From JBBDLF01 sp040879025 (lineage in GTDB: Bacteria; Pseudomonadota; Gammaproteobacteria; Pseudomonadales; Pseudohongiellaceae), in contig JBBDLF010000033.1 of NCBI GenBank assembly GCA_040879025.1, positions 212,673 through 276,672 on the forward strand: a stretch of 64,000 nucleotides of DNA. Direction: 5' to 3'. The translations under genes and the position numbers were made by a program. This document shows positions 43,565 to 52,619 of this stretch, one piece after another. Position 1 is the first letter of the stretch; each line of letters begins with the position of its first letter. The notes beneath the pieces are model-generated. The model was given only the letters and a program-made list of their open reading frames with translations. It was not told the DNA's origin and ran no database searches.

Positions 43565-44101
43565 TCACTCCCGTTTCAGGTCGGTTTCAGGCACCGCCGG
43601 GTTTTTACCGAAAATGGCGTCTACGCGTGTTTCCGAAAGTTCAAGGCTCTCGGCTATCTCTTTGCCGGCGTCGAGCGCGTGGACATACAGGATGCGGTCG
43701 TCTACGTCAGTTACCAGGGTGCCCGGCAACAGACTGACGGTGTTGGCAATCGCGATATGGCTTTCACGCAAGGGAAGCCTGAACTGGTGTTCAACCATCC
43801 CGGGGTCCAGCGGCAGGTGAATATGCAGTGCCCTGGTGGCGACATCGATGCCGCCCTGTACTGATTTCCACAAAAAAAACCCGGCAAACCTGATCGTACC
43901 CGGCAGTGAAAGGTCGAAAGGAGGTAACATCAACGTGCTGGCCATGGATGACATCAGGACGACAGGAATCCCCACAATCAGGGATTCCCCTGAACCCTCG
44001 GTCAGAATCCACCAGATCAGAGCGGCCCACAATACACGGTTGATGAATACACGCAACCGGAACGGCCTGTACGAATACTCAACGGTTGATTGATCTGTCA
44101 T
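43565..44101 (-). CDS. mnhE: MnhE antiporter subunit, first gene of the Mrp-like operon
   Basis: A 178-residue protein with two N-terminal helices and the MnhE features LPLRESHIAIANTVSLLPGTL and DDRILYVHALD. It is the first gene of a nine-gene minus-strand operon in the order E-F-G-MbhD-B-C-D-D2-NuoL-like. That order differs from the classical mrpABCDEFG. The operon should exchange sodium or potassium for protons at the inner membrane. Confidence 0.9.
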   Translation of the reverse strand: MTDQSTVEYSYRPFRLRVFINRVLWAALIWWILTEGSGESLIVGIPVVLMSSMASTLMLPPFDLSLPGTIRFAGFFLWKSVQGGIDVATRALHIHLPLDPGMVEHQFRLPLRESHIAIANTVSLLPGTLVTDVDDRILYVHALDAGKEIAESLELSETRVDAIFGKNPAVPETDLKRE

Positions 44102-44288
44102 GGAATTTCCGCGTTGTCTTCAAACCATTGCGGGTCAGGTCAGTTCTGCTACCTGTTACTGAAAGAATAAAAGCTATCACCAGCGAAGTCCAATGCCGTC
44201 GGCAACAGATAGGCAGGAACGCGGTGCCGTGAACCGAGAAACCGGGCTTCTGAATTGAACCACTACCGGGCTCTCATGCGAAGCCCGC

Positions 44289-45953
44289 CTAATCGAGGTC
44301 GTAGGCTTCGAGATAATTGACGCTGTGGCTCTTGACCCGGCGCAACATGATGGCAATGTCATTGAACGCCTGGGCGGGAACTGTCTGGCATTCACCTTCG
44401 GAAAGACGCTGCAGGTGTCTGGACCTTACTTCATCCGCCCAGAGATTCAGGTGGCCGGATTCCCTGATCAGTTTACCCACAATCGCCTCGCTCGCATGAT
44501 TTTTTCTCGCTTCCACGATTCGTTTGAAATAGCTTTCAACTTCATCATAAAACCCGATCAGGTCATCCCAGGCTGCCTGGGTGACATGGTCTTTTTTATC
44601 AAACAGCCGGGAACGGTACAACGCCATGGCTTTCAGGCTGTCGGCAAGGCTTTCGATCTCATCCGCCATGCGCACATAGCCATAGGCGCGCATTGACTGT
44701 TCCTTGGTCAACTCGCTGGTCTGCACCAAGGTGATGAAATTGATCATCTCATTTTCAATATGATCAGTTACCTCTTCCAGGTGTTCGATACGCCTGAACA
44801 GTTTTTTCCGGTGTTTCACCGCAGTAATGTATTCGCGCGTCTCGCTAAGTAACTTGAGAGTGATTTCCTCCAGGTTGCCCAATTCCAGTTCCGCCTCCTG
44901 CAGACTGATTTCCACGCTCTGCATTTTGGGATTGCCCAGAAATTTCAGACTATAGGTTTCCTGGGTATCCGATTGCGGAACCAGCCACTTGACCAGAGCG
45001 GTAAGGTAGTCAATGAACGGCACCCACAACAACACGTTGACGATATTGAATACTGTATGCGCTACCGCGATATGAAATGCAATGTTCGGATGTTCGCCCG
45101 CGCTGTCCCGGAAGTTAGCCTCGCCCGCCACCAGAAAGTCGACCAGGTAGACATAAAACGGGAAAATCATCACCATCAGGCACGCCCCCAGAACATTAAA
45201 AATGGCGTGTCCTCGAGCGGCCCGCACCGCAGAGGTATTCGCCCCGATGGAGGCGATCTGGGCCGTGATGGTTGTGCCTATGTTTTCGCCGATTATCAAG
45301 CCGACCGCCGTGTCAAAGTTGATGACCCCCGTACTGGCCAGGGTAAAGGTAATACCCAGCATGGCCGAGCTGCTCTGCACAATGATCGTGAGCAGGCAGC
45401 CCATCGCAATGCAGGCCAGCAGGCTGGGCAGGCTTTGAGCATCGAACAGATACAGGTAGGAAATGAAATTTTCGTCGGTTCGCAATGGCCTGAACGCATC
45501 GCTCATGAATTCAAGGCCTATGAAAATCAGACCAAGGGCCATCGCGGTCTTGCCAAGGGCACGAATCAGGGCGACCGACGACAGCATCATGGGCAATATG
45601 CCAAGACCCACGAAAAGCAGACCATAGTCCCCTACCTTGATCGAGATGATCCACCCGGTAACCGTGGTGCCGATATTGGCTCCGAGAATGACTCCCAGAG
45701 CCTGACGCAGTTCCATAAGCCCGGCGTTGACCAGACTCACCGTCATTACCGTGGCTATGGAACTGGACTGGACGAAGGCGGTGATACCAATACCGGCCAG
45801 AACGGCCAGCCCGCGGTTGCTCGTGGCTTTGCCGAGGATCTGACGGATAGCGTCCCGGCCACTGGACTGCAGGGATTCGGAGAGGTAGGTCAAACCCAGA
45901 AAGAAGATTCCCAGGCCCCCGATGACCGTGTAAAAGATCTCAAAATAGTTCAC
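44289..45953 (-). CDS. Na/Pi cotransporter family protein with PhoU-like domain
   Basis: A 554-residue protein. Residues ~1-320 form a membrane domain with the two inverted QSSS repeats of the family (FVQSSSIATVMT and IIVQSSSAMLGIT), and residues ~340-554 form a PhoU-like helical domain. It should move phosphate with sodium. The start is a GTG at 45953 with a weak ribosome binding site. It stands alone upstream of the Mrp-like operon, which could supply or use the sodium gradient (inference). Confidence 0.93.
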   Translation of the reverse strand: MNYFEIFYTVIGGLGIFFLGLTYLSESLQSSGRDAIRQILGKATSNRGLAVLAGIGITAFVQSSSIATVMTVSLVNAGLMELRQALGVILGANIGTTVTGWIISIKVGDYGLLFVGLGILPMMLSSVALIRALGKTAMALGLIFIGLEFMSDAFRPLRTDENFISYLYLFDAQSLPSLLACIAMGCLLTIIVQSSSAMLGITFTLASTGVINFDTAVGLIIGENIGTTITAQIASIGANTSAVRAARGHAIFNVLGACLMVMIFPFYVYLVDFLVAGEANFRDSAGEHPNIAFHIAVAHTVFNIVNVLLWVPFIDYLTALVKWLVPQSDTQETYSLKFLGNPKMQSVEISLQEAELELGNLEEITLKLLSETREYITAVKHRKKLFRRIEHLEEVTDHIENEMINFITLVQTSELTKEQSMRAYGYVRMADEIESLADSLKAMALYRSRLFDKKDHVTQAAWDDLIGFYDEVESYFKRIVEARKNHASEAIVGKLIRESGHLNLWADEVRSRHLQRLSEGECQTVPAQAFNDIAIMLRRVKSHSVNYLEAYDLD

Positions 45954-46066
45954 GTGTTTCGGGCTCGGTATACCGGTTCAGTACGGAGCCGCAATTGTGA
46001 CAATTTCAGGACAACAATGTCACATACTTCTTGGCTTTTTTTCGGGTTGCCTCTTCCCGTCCGGCA

Positions 46067-47239
46067 TCAGTCCGCCAACCCTGAAATGGATTTGACTTTG
46101 GGGATGAGCCAGAATTTCACCAATCTCAGCACCCTGGCGCGAAAAGAGGTAGACAGCAGGAAAAACCAGACGCGGGTGCGGGTCTTGTTCGTCCATGTCA
46201 TCTTCCAGTCGTCCCTGTCGCCGAGAAAATCGTACTCGGTGACGCCGTCTTCAAAAGCCTGCTTGAGGATCAGCCAGAACAATAAGGTGGAAGGAGAGTA
46301 ACGGAAGAATTCCGGGTTATAGCCAGGCTTCAGCAGATATATCCTGTTCTTGCTCTCGAGACAGTACTGGAAGGCAATTTTTCTCTCGCCAACTTGCAGA
46401 AAATAAAGCCCCAGGGACCCCCTTGCGGCCATACGCTCCGCCAGTTCAACATAGAAGCGGTACACCTGCTCGTCGGAGAGAATGGCAGTCCCGTTGACCT
46501 CTTTCCAGGCCATACCCTCAATCCGGAAGCCATCTTCCAGAGCGGAAGCAATTTCATCTTCAGAAGTGATTTTTTTCAGCTCTACTTCGCCTCTTTCGGC
46601 AAGTCTTCGCAATTTTCTTCTGATCTGAGACCTGCGATTGGCGCTGAGGCCGCTGATGTAACCCTCCCACGCCCCGGTCAGTGGCAGATAGGGAGAATGG
46701 CCCTGAGTCCAGTAATGACAGACCACGCCCGTGCCGGTCGCCCGTTTTTCCAGTTCCTGTAATGTGGCGGACCTGTAGTCAAACTGGCACAGCTCCAACA
46801 AGTCCCACGAATCGCCATGATTCATCAGGTGTTTCCAGAGAACCTTGCAAAACGAGGATTTATAGCGGTCGTCGACAATAAATTCATCTCTTTGCACCTG
46901 GCCGTTATAGAGGCTGCCAAGTCGCTGAACCGGAAGCCCGTACCGGCATTCCCGGCTGCTCATCAGTGGAGCGATTCCCTTTATCCGGTTGCCTTCACGT
47001 GCGATGACGATATGCAGATCTTTGCCCCGCCCGAAGCATTGCCACCATGATGTCACCCATTCATGGCTGGTGAACGGCGAATCAGCATCCGTCTGGTTTG
47101 CGAATCTATTCCACTCCTCCTCCATTCCCAGCAGTTCTTCAAAATCGGTGATGATCTCTACCTTCAGGCCGTCAGGTTTTTCCGGTTGCGACCGCTCCCA
47201 TTCGAGCCATCCCGGCTTGACAGCCTGCTTTCTCCCCAT
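46067..47239 (-). CDS. BioF2/FemAB-like GNAT acetyltransferase
   Basis: A 390-residue soluble protein of the BioF2-like (CelD/FemAB-type) acyltransferase group, with HEWVTSWWQCFGRG near the start, SANRRSQIRRKLRRLAE in the middle and a C-terminal GNAT-like half (FLQVGERKIAFQYCLE, EYDFLGDRDDWKMTW). I chose the ATG at 47239 over a TTG nine codons upstream. Relatives act on exopolysaccharide or wall precursors, but no polysaccharide genes adjoin it here. The substrate is unknown. Confidence 0.85.
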   Translation of the reverse strand: MGRKQAVKPGWLEWERSQPEKPDGLKVEIITDFEELLGMEEEWNRFANQTDADSPFTSHEWVTSWWQCFGRGKDLHIVIAREGNRIKGIAPLMSSRECRYGLPVQRLGSLYNGQVQRDEFIVDDRYKSSFCKVLWKHLMNHGDSWDLLELCQFDYRSATLQELEKRATGTGVVCHYWTQGHSPYLPLTGAWEGYISGLSANRRSQIRRKLRRLAERGEVELKKITSEDEIASALEDGFRIEGMAWKEVNGTAILSDEQVYRFYVELAERMAARGSLGLYFLQVGERKIAFQYCLESKNRIYLLKPGYNPEFFRYSPSTLLFWLILKQAFEDGVTEYDFLGDRDDWKMTWTNKTRTRVWFFLLSTSFRARVLRLVKFWLIPKVKSISGLAD

Positions 47240-47420
47240 GCTTCCAGTCCTTCCGTGCGTACCCAAAACCAGCAGAATGACACACCCGAAACCAACTCAG
47301 TACCGGGAAAACTACCTAATATTCGAAAAAAATATTTTTTAGCAGCGGGGATATAGCCGAGTCTTTGATTGTGTAGCAGCCGTGCATGGAAGCCGAGCAG
47401 GGAGGGTGAGCGGGGCTGAT

Positions 47421-48467
47421 TCACCGCGCACCGGTCTCCTCCGTTCGCACTTCCTGCATACGGGCGCCCCGAAGAATATTCACCATTCCGTAGTTGCCTT
47501 CGTGGCAGGCGTACTCATACAGTTGCCCCGCCACCTTGCCCATTGGAATCACGGCCGAAATCCTGTCGGTAAAGGTAGAAGCGTCTTCCAACGTCCACTC
47601 GTAGTTCAGCGAGTCGTAATCAACGCGAGTGAAACGCTCGGTCAATATCTTGTCATAGGCGGTACCGTAAGAACCAAAGCTGGTGACAAGGTCAGTAAAA
47701 TTCCGGGTTTCCACGACCAGTGTGTCACCCTCCCAGCGTCCACGGGAATCACCGGTCCACAAGCGGATGTCATCGTCGATATGGGGGCTCCCGTCAAGAG
47801 GCACCACGCGAGCGTCGTGAATCATTTCGGTCAGGATAACCACATGATCCCGGTTCTGTACGATCTGCACGTTGTTATTGTAGCGGCTGGGGCTGAAAGG
47901 CGGCCCGGAATTGAACCCTACAATGCAACGCTCGGAAAGGCCGCGATCTTCCGGCCCGTCTTTGGAAATACCTCCGACACCATAGCGGACCGGACGTTCT
48001 CCTGGAACATCGTCCCCGAGTCCGCCGCTCTGTACCGGGGCGTCCGGTATCAGCGGCGGAAACCTGCCATTGGGCGGATAGACCACCTGGGACGTGCGTA
48101 CCGTGTCACCGATACTGGCCATCTCGTACCAGAACATGTCGTAACCAAAGACAAATCTCTCGTCGGTGGATGGTGCGCCCCGGTTAGCCGCGTCGGGATC
48201 GGGCGCTGTCTCGGCTTCAGCGGCACGTTCGGCCATGCGCGTCTGGACTTCCTGGATTTCCTCCCGGGTGAGAAATTCCCGTTCACCATAGCGTTCGGGG
48301 CGTTGCAGGGGTATTTCCGAAGAAAAATTCCATACCCCCTGCAAATCGGGGTGACCCCATTCGGTTCTCAGGCTTGAAGACTCCTCGGCGGCCTCAATCG
48401 TCCGCTCGCTGCCGACTGCCAGTAAAAGGGCCAGGCTCATCGCGCCCGGACGTAAAATCACTCTCAT
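47421..48467 (-). CDS. Uncharacterised exported protein, paralogue A
   Basis: A 348-residue protein with a signal peptide (ending near AAEE) and strongly conserved blocks shared with the gene at 60523, such as TEWGHPDLQGVWNFSS, GGISKDGPEDRGLSERC, YNNNVQIVQNRDHVVILTEM, HDARVVPLDGSPH and YEYACHEGNYGMVNILRG. The two proteins look clearly homologous over nearly their whole length. I know of no established function for this family, which occurs in many environmental proteobacteria and acidobacteria. It is probably periplasmic. It is next to the 144-residue gene and the NHL protein. Confidence 0.85.
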   Translation of the reverse strand: MRVILRPGAMSLALLLAVGSERTIEAAEESSSLRTEWGHPDLQGVWNFSSEIPLQRPERYGEREFLTREEIQEVQTRMAERAAEAETAPDPDAANRGAPSTDERFVFGYDMFWYEMASIGDTVRTSQVVYPPNGRFPPLIPDAPVQSGGLGDDVPGERPVRYGVGGISKDGPEDRGLSERCIVGFNSGPPFSPSRYNNNVQIVQNRDHVVILTEMIHDARVVPLDGSPHIDDDIRLWTGDSRGRWEGDTLVVETRNFTDLVTSFGSYGTAYDKILTERFTRVDYDSLNYEWTLEDASTFTDRISAVIPMGKVAGQLYEYACHEGNYGMVNILRGARMQEVRTEETGAR

Positions 48468-48597
48468 GTGTTTCCCCCCGCCTGAATTGGCATCAACCGC
48501 CTATCGGCATCGCAATAGTCCAGCCAATTAACTTAGAGGTTTTTACGCGAGGATTCAATGCATTATCAACCGGCCGGCCGAGTCCTCGGTGGGACGC

Positions 48598-49032
48598 TTA
48601 ACGGGGCTGAGCGGAAGGCGAGGCGACGATAGCTTCCATCACGAAGGGCTGTATCTCGGTGAACGAAAATACAAAAAAAATTCCTTCCCGTTGCCGGTCA
48701 CGACGTAATTTTTCATAACGCCGACGGCCGTCCACCATGCGGTACGGCAAATTGCAGGGATTGGGCATATCGTGAACGATGATGCCCGGGAACCGCGTAT
48801 CGGCCCGTTCAAAGCGTTCGTCGCTGAACTCATCATGCCCAAACCAGTCTCCGGGTTTGACACAAATTTCATCCAGAGGAATTGTAGAAGGCTTTCGACC
48901 CGGTAGCCAGCGCACCATTTTAGCAAGATCAAGATAGGATGTGTTCAGACCGGGAAGCGCCCAGTCTCCCCACATCGAATGGCCGGGCAAGTCAATGGCG
49001 TTAGTGTACCGATAGGTCTTGCCGTATTTCAA
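48598..49032 (-). CDS. Small protein resembling a ParB-like fold (144 aa)
   Basis: The frame has a TTG start at 49032 and no strong Shine-Dalgarno site. It shows an LDEICVKPGDWFG block and a PYRMVDGRRRYEKLRR block that resemble the ParB/sulfiredoxin-like VDG-R motif. It has no signal peptide, although its neighbours are exported. The family is not certain. It could also be a fragment whose start lies further upstream. Confidence 0.5.
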   Translation of the reverse strand: MKYGKTYRYTNAIDLPGHSMWGDWALPGLNTSYLDLAKMVRWLPGRKPSTIPLDEICVKPGDWFGHDEFSDERFERADTRFPGIIVHDMPNPCNLPYRMVDGRRRYEKLRRDRQREGIFFVFSFTEIQPFVMEAIVASPSAQPR

Positions 49033-49048
49033 CGCTTCGAACCCCGTG

Positions 49049-50110
49049 TCAGGGCCTCATACGTACATATTTCTCAAACCGCTGGCGACCTACCTGGCCC
49101 GCATAGATGTTACCTTCGGCATCCGAGGCCAGAAATTCTATACCACTGCCGGTTGGGATTTCGTAGTCGGGAATGAATTCGGTGACCCAGCCTGATTGTG
49201 CATCGCCGATGCGAATGCCCCGTTGCCAACCGCGGTTCCACTGTTCGCCCGACATACCGTCTGCGACGAGAATTCTATCGCTGGCATCAATCCAGATGCC
49301 ACTTGGCCGTCCGAACTGCGTCCAGATATCCAGCAACTCACCTGCCTGACTGAATATCTGTATCCGGTTGTTGCCGCGATCGGCGACAAAAATTCTTCCC
49401 CGCGAGTCCATCTTCAGATCGTGTGGGTCATTGAAAAAGCGTTCCGCCCTGCTCGACGAGTCAATTCCGCCACCGAGTTCCAGCAACAGTTCACCATCGC
49501 TGGAAAACTTCAGCACACGATTATTTCCACCACGATGGCCGTCCGCGATCCAGATATCGCCATTGGGCGCCGCCAGCACAGCGGCGGGACCGTTGAAATG
49601 GCGTGCATCGTCACCGGGCACGCCGGCCTCACCAAGCCGCATGAGCACCTCGCCATCCTGGTTTAACTTCAACACCTGGTGTCCCATCCCCAGTTCGGCG
49701 CCGGCTTGCCCTCTCGCATCGCCAGCCGGGGCACCTTCGGTCACCCAGAAATTACCTTCCTCGTCCATATCAAAGCCATGGGGCCAGGCAAACAACCCCG
49801 CCCCGATACTCTTTACCGATTCTCCGTCGCGGTTCAATTTGTGAATGGGATTCCGATCTGATCCTGCGCACTGATTTTCTCCACAGCGTTCCAGAACCCA
49901 GATATGTTCACCGTCAGGATCCGGTTGCACACCGGTGACGATCCCCATGTCCCGTCCGTTGGACAACTCTCCCCAGTGGTAGATGACCTGGTAGGGATTG
50001 TCGGCAACCGACTGCGCCGCCAGGTGGGTGCCAGGCAACGCAACGCAGACCGACAGGCATGATACCCACAATCCAATGGGCCGAAGCTTTGGCAGACTTT
50101 TGAGATTCAT
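49049..50110 (-). CDS. Exported NHL-repeat beta-propeller protein
   Basis: A 353-residue protein with a signal peptide (about 1-30, ending HLAAQ) and propeller repeats such as PHDLKMDSRGRIFVADRGNNRIQIF. I set the start at 50110, preceded by AAGGAA. The longer frame to 50302 adds sequence that is unlikely to be translated. It resembles peptidyl-hydroxyglycine lyase-like NHL proteins. The product and substrate are unknown. It lies upstream of the 144-residue gene and downstream of the DUF1080 gene. Confidence 0.82.
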   Translation of the reverse strand: MNLKSLPKLRPIGLWVSCLSVCVALPGTHLAAQSVADNPYQVIYHWGELSNGRDMGIVTGVQPDPDGEHIWVLERCGENQCAGSDRNPIHKLNRDGESVKSIGAGLFAWPHGFDMDEEGNFWVTEGAPAGDARGQAGAELGMGHQVLKLNQDGEVLMRLGEAGVPGDDARHFNGPAAVLAAPNGDIWIADGHRGGNNRVLKFSSDGELLLELGGGIDSSSRAERFFNDPHDLKMDSRGRIFVADRGNNRIQIFSQAGELLDIWTQFGRPSGIWIDASDRILVADGMSGEQWNRGWQRGIRIGDAQSGWVTEFIPDYEIPTGSGIEFLASDAEGNIYAGQVGRQRFEKYVRMRP

Positions 50111-50189
50111 TTCATGTTCCTTGTTGCTCTTATGTACAGGTGTCGGCAAAAAACTGAACCACGACGATTCTCCGTCTCTGAAATTGTGT

Positions 50190-50774
50190 CTACAACGGCC
50201 GTATATCCACACTTCGCAAGCGCACGGTTCCCCGTCCCCACTGTAATGCGATGGGGCCTTCGGTAAATTGAGGGTCTTCAACATCGGCGGTGGTTTCGCC
50301 ATTGAGCATTACCGTCAGCCGCGGACCTCGCAGCGTGATCTCGTAAATGTTCCACTTGTCACCCACTTTGGGATACGGCTCCGTGACAGGCGCGATATGT
50401 ACAATACCCCCGGTACCAAAGCTCGGATCGCCGCGCTGATCGAAAATATTGGCTTCGTAGCAAGTCCGGTCGGTGATCGCGTCGGGATTCTGACACCGCA
50501 TGTAAATGCCGCTGTTGGCATCGTGACTTGCCCAAAATTCAACGCGCAATTCAAAGTCTCCATAGCTTTCGCGGGTGACCAGATATCCCGGACCGTCTTC
50601 GCTTTGCGAAGCCATCACGGTACCACCAACCGCTGCCCAGTTCGCCGTACCCAGCAGGTTGAAATTATCCAGCCCGTCAGAGCCGTCAAGCAAGCTGGTC
50701 CAGCCCGATTCGGCACTGAAACTGGTGGATATGCTCGCTATAGCCGCGAGAATGACGGTCATCGAATATTTCAT
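50190..50774 (-). CDS. DUF1080 domain protein (3-keto-disaccharide hydrolase-like)
   Basis: A 194-residue exported protein with a signal peptide (MKYSMTVILAAIASIS) and a single jelly-roll DUF1080 domain, seen in SLLDGSDGLDNF, YGDFELRVEFWASHDANSG and IHIAP/YEITLRG-like segments. Some relatives act on 3-keto-glycosides. The short start at 50774 has GAGGAT upstream, whereas the longer frame to 50795 has none. It lies between the NHL and M28-like genes. Confidence 0.82.
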   Translation of the reverse strand: MKYSMTVILAAIASISTSFSAESGWTSLLDGSDGLDNFNLLGTANWAAVGGTVMASQSEDGPGYLVTRESYGDFELRVEFWASHDANSGIYMRCQNPDAITDRTCYEANIFDQRGDPSFGTGGIVHIAPVTEPYPKVGDKWNIYEITLRGPRLTVMLNGETTADVEDPQFTEGPIALQWGRGTVRLRSVDIRPL

Positions 50775-50819
50775 TTTGTTATCCTCGTACACCAATTTAA
50801 ACCAAGACCTGACCCCTGA

Positions 50820-52394
50820 TTACAGCTCTGAACGCGGGGCCACGGCCACCTCTTTCACGAAGAATGCCACGAAGCGGGCGACGCGTTCCAGCCCGGGTGT
50901 CGAAATCGTCTCAATCGTCTCGCCGCTGGTGTGATAAAGCGGGTTCCCTTGAATAAGCTGAAACAGTCTCTCCACATCAGGATTGTCCCCTGCGTGATAC
51001 GTACTTGCCGCGGACACAAAATTCAATCCGTAGCGCAGCCCTCCTTCGCGTATGATTGCTTCCAGGTACGGCGATCGCTGGTTCATGCCATTCATTAAAA
51101 AGCCCTCACCGGCGTCGGCAATGATATCCCTCACACCATCGGTGGCAGTTCTGGCCGGATTAAGCTGTCGCGCGGCGACGTGCTCAAGATTAAGAGTGAG
51201 GATGTTACGCGCAATCAGTTCAGGATTCATCTCGACAAGTTTGTCAGGCCCGTTGAGGCCACTGGTGTGATGTCCTGCGCTGGCGACAAAAACCAGCGTT
51301 CGCGCCTGCCGGTTCTCCGGCTTTGAAAAATGTTCGGCGAGGGCGATGGTAACCGCCAGCCCATCGCCGTTGTCGTTCGCACCATCAAACCAGCCGTCGG
51401 CGTGCGCATTGATAATGATGTTCTCGTCGCTCTCCCCCGGCACTATACCCAGCACATTCGATGCGCGCATACCGGAACGGTCTTCGGCTTCCAACTGCAA
51501 GGTAGCCAGCAGCCGATCCGACACCCCGGCATCAGCCGCGGCGTCCATGACTTCTTCCAGAAAGCGCCCGTCTTGTCCGCCTATATTGAAACAGGGGCCG
51601 TTGCAATTGCTGATATCGCGCATACGCATGTTGCCCGCCTGGTCCACGATATTGAAGACAGCAAGCGCACCTCGCCGCACCAGTTCCTGTGCTTTGGCTC
51701 GCGCGGGTCCCCGTTCAAGAAAAAGATGCCCTTTGGGAGTAATGTGCTGCACCGCAATCTTGCCACGCACATCGATGTACTCCAGTTCAGCCGGGCGAGC
51801 CGTGCCCACAAAAACCAGCGGCGCGGTGAGTCCTTCAGGCGGCAGTTCTGTCCCGCCGGCGGGCATCGCGGACTCCAGAATAACATCCCGGCTTCCCATA
51901 CCGAACGCCGGGTCCGCACGGATGCGTATTTCCCACGACAAGGGAAGCCATAACGATGCTCCGGGGGTTTGCTCAAACCATTGCCGCTCTACCCGCGGAA
52001 CCCCGGCTTGCCGAAAGCGGCTCTCTATCCAATCCAGGGTATGTTCGCCCGATGGCAGGCCGGTGATACGGCCCCATAACTGCCCCGAACCCACTTCCTG
52101 TGTTTCGCGGCTCCTTTTCGAAAAATCGACGATAGTTTCCAGATCGCTGTAGATCGCTTCCCCTTCCAGCGACGCGGAACCTTCCTCGCCCGGCGGGACG
52201 GTTACCGGCCGCGGACCATAATCCGTGCCCAGAATGACGGGCGCCACATGAGGTTGAAAGCCCGGCGCGGGTGTGACGCCAAACCAGGGACGGCTTTCCG
52301 CCGTCTGGGCGATGGCCGGCGACAAATGCCCGATTGCAACGGCGGTGGCAAGCAACGACCCCACTATAGCTCCACAAAATCGCTTCGAGACCAT
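50820..52394 (-). CDS. Exported M28-family peptidase-like protein
   Basis: A 524-residue protein with a signal peptide (ending SPAIAQ). It has a PA-like insert (APLVFVGTARPAELEYIDVRGKIAVQHI region) and an M28 zinc-peptidase fold with NAHADGWFDGANDNGDG (His and Asp metal ligands) and a late PLYHTSGETIE. The usual catalytic EE is replaced: the corresponding FVASAGHHTSG segment has His-His. It may be a non-peptidase relative or use other ligands. It ends the group of exported genes 47.4-52.4 kb. Confidence 0.85.
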   Translation of the reverse strand: MVSKRFCGAIVGSLLATAVAIGHLSPAIAQTAESRPWFGVTPAPGFQPHVAPVILGTDYGPRPVTVPPGEEGSASLEGEAIYSDLETIVDFSKRSRETQEVGSGQLWGRITGLPSGEHTLDWIESRFRQAGVPRVERQWFEQTPGASLWLPLSWEIRIRADPAFGMGSRDVILESAMPAGGTELPPEGLTAPLVFVGTARPAELEYIDVRGKIAVQHITPKGHLFLERGPARAKAQELVRRGALAVFNIVDQAGNMRMRDISNCNGPCFNIGGQDGRFLEEVMDAAADAGVSDRLLATLQLEAEDRSGMRASNVLGIVPGESDENIIINAHADGWFDGANDNGDGLAVTIALAEHFSKPENRQARTLVFVASAGHHTSGLNGPDKLVEMNPELIARNILTLNLEHVAARQLNPARTATDGVRDIIADAGEGFLMNGMNQRSPYLEAIIREGGLRYGLNFVSAASTYHAGDNPDVERLFQLIQGNPLYHTSGETIETISTPGLERVARFVAFFVKEVAVAPRSEL

Positions 52395-52543
52395 GTTGGG
52401 ATATCCTCTTCAGTCACAGAATGAACAGTCAGGGTGATGTGGTTTTCGACGGTAACTATACCATCTGGCCTGTGCATTTGCCCGCGGTGAGCGCTACGGC
52501 TCGCCGTCCCTGACCACAAGTTCTGACAAAAATTACTCATCCA

Positions 52544-52570
52544 GGGAATAAAACCTGTAGCTCAGACGTT
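52544..52570 (+). promoter_or_regulatory. Candidate ECF sigma promoter of the repeat-protein gene
   Basis: The sequence GGGAATAAAACC...CGTTG fits GGAAT-N17-CGTT. The same motif, one base shorter in the spacer, lies before the ECF sigma gene at 56265. It is 49 bases upstream of the repeat-protein ATG. This is the main evidence for a small shared regulon. Confidence 0.5.
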
Positions 52571-52619
52571 GTATGGGTGTCATTTGGACACTATTCAGAA
52601 ACAACAGGAGGAAGTGATT

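Noticed and set aside
46019..46301. Plus-strand frame 44973-46301 (442 codons)
   Set aside because: It lies opposite the Na/Pi cotransporter and acetyltransferase genes, has the composition of an antisense shadow (many His, Arg, Gln) and has no ribosome binding site or domain.
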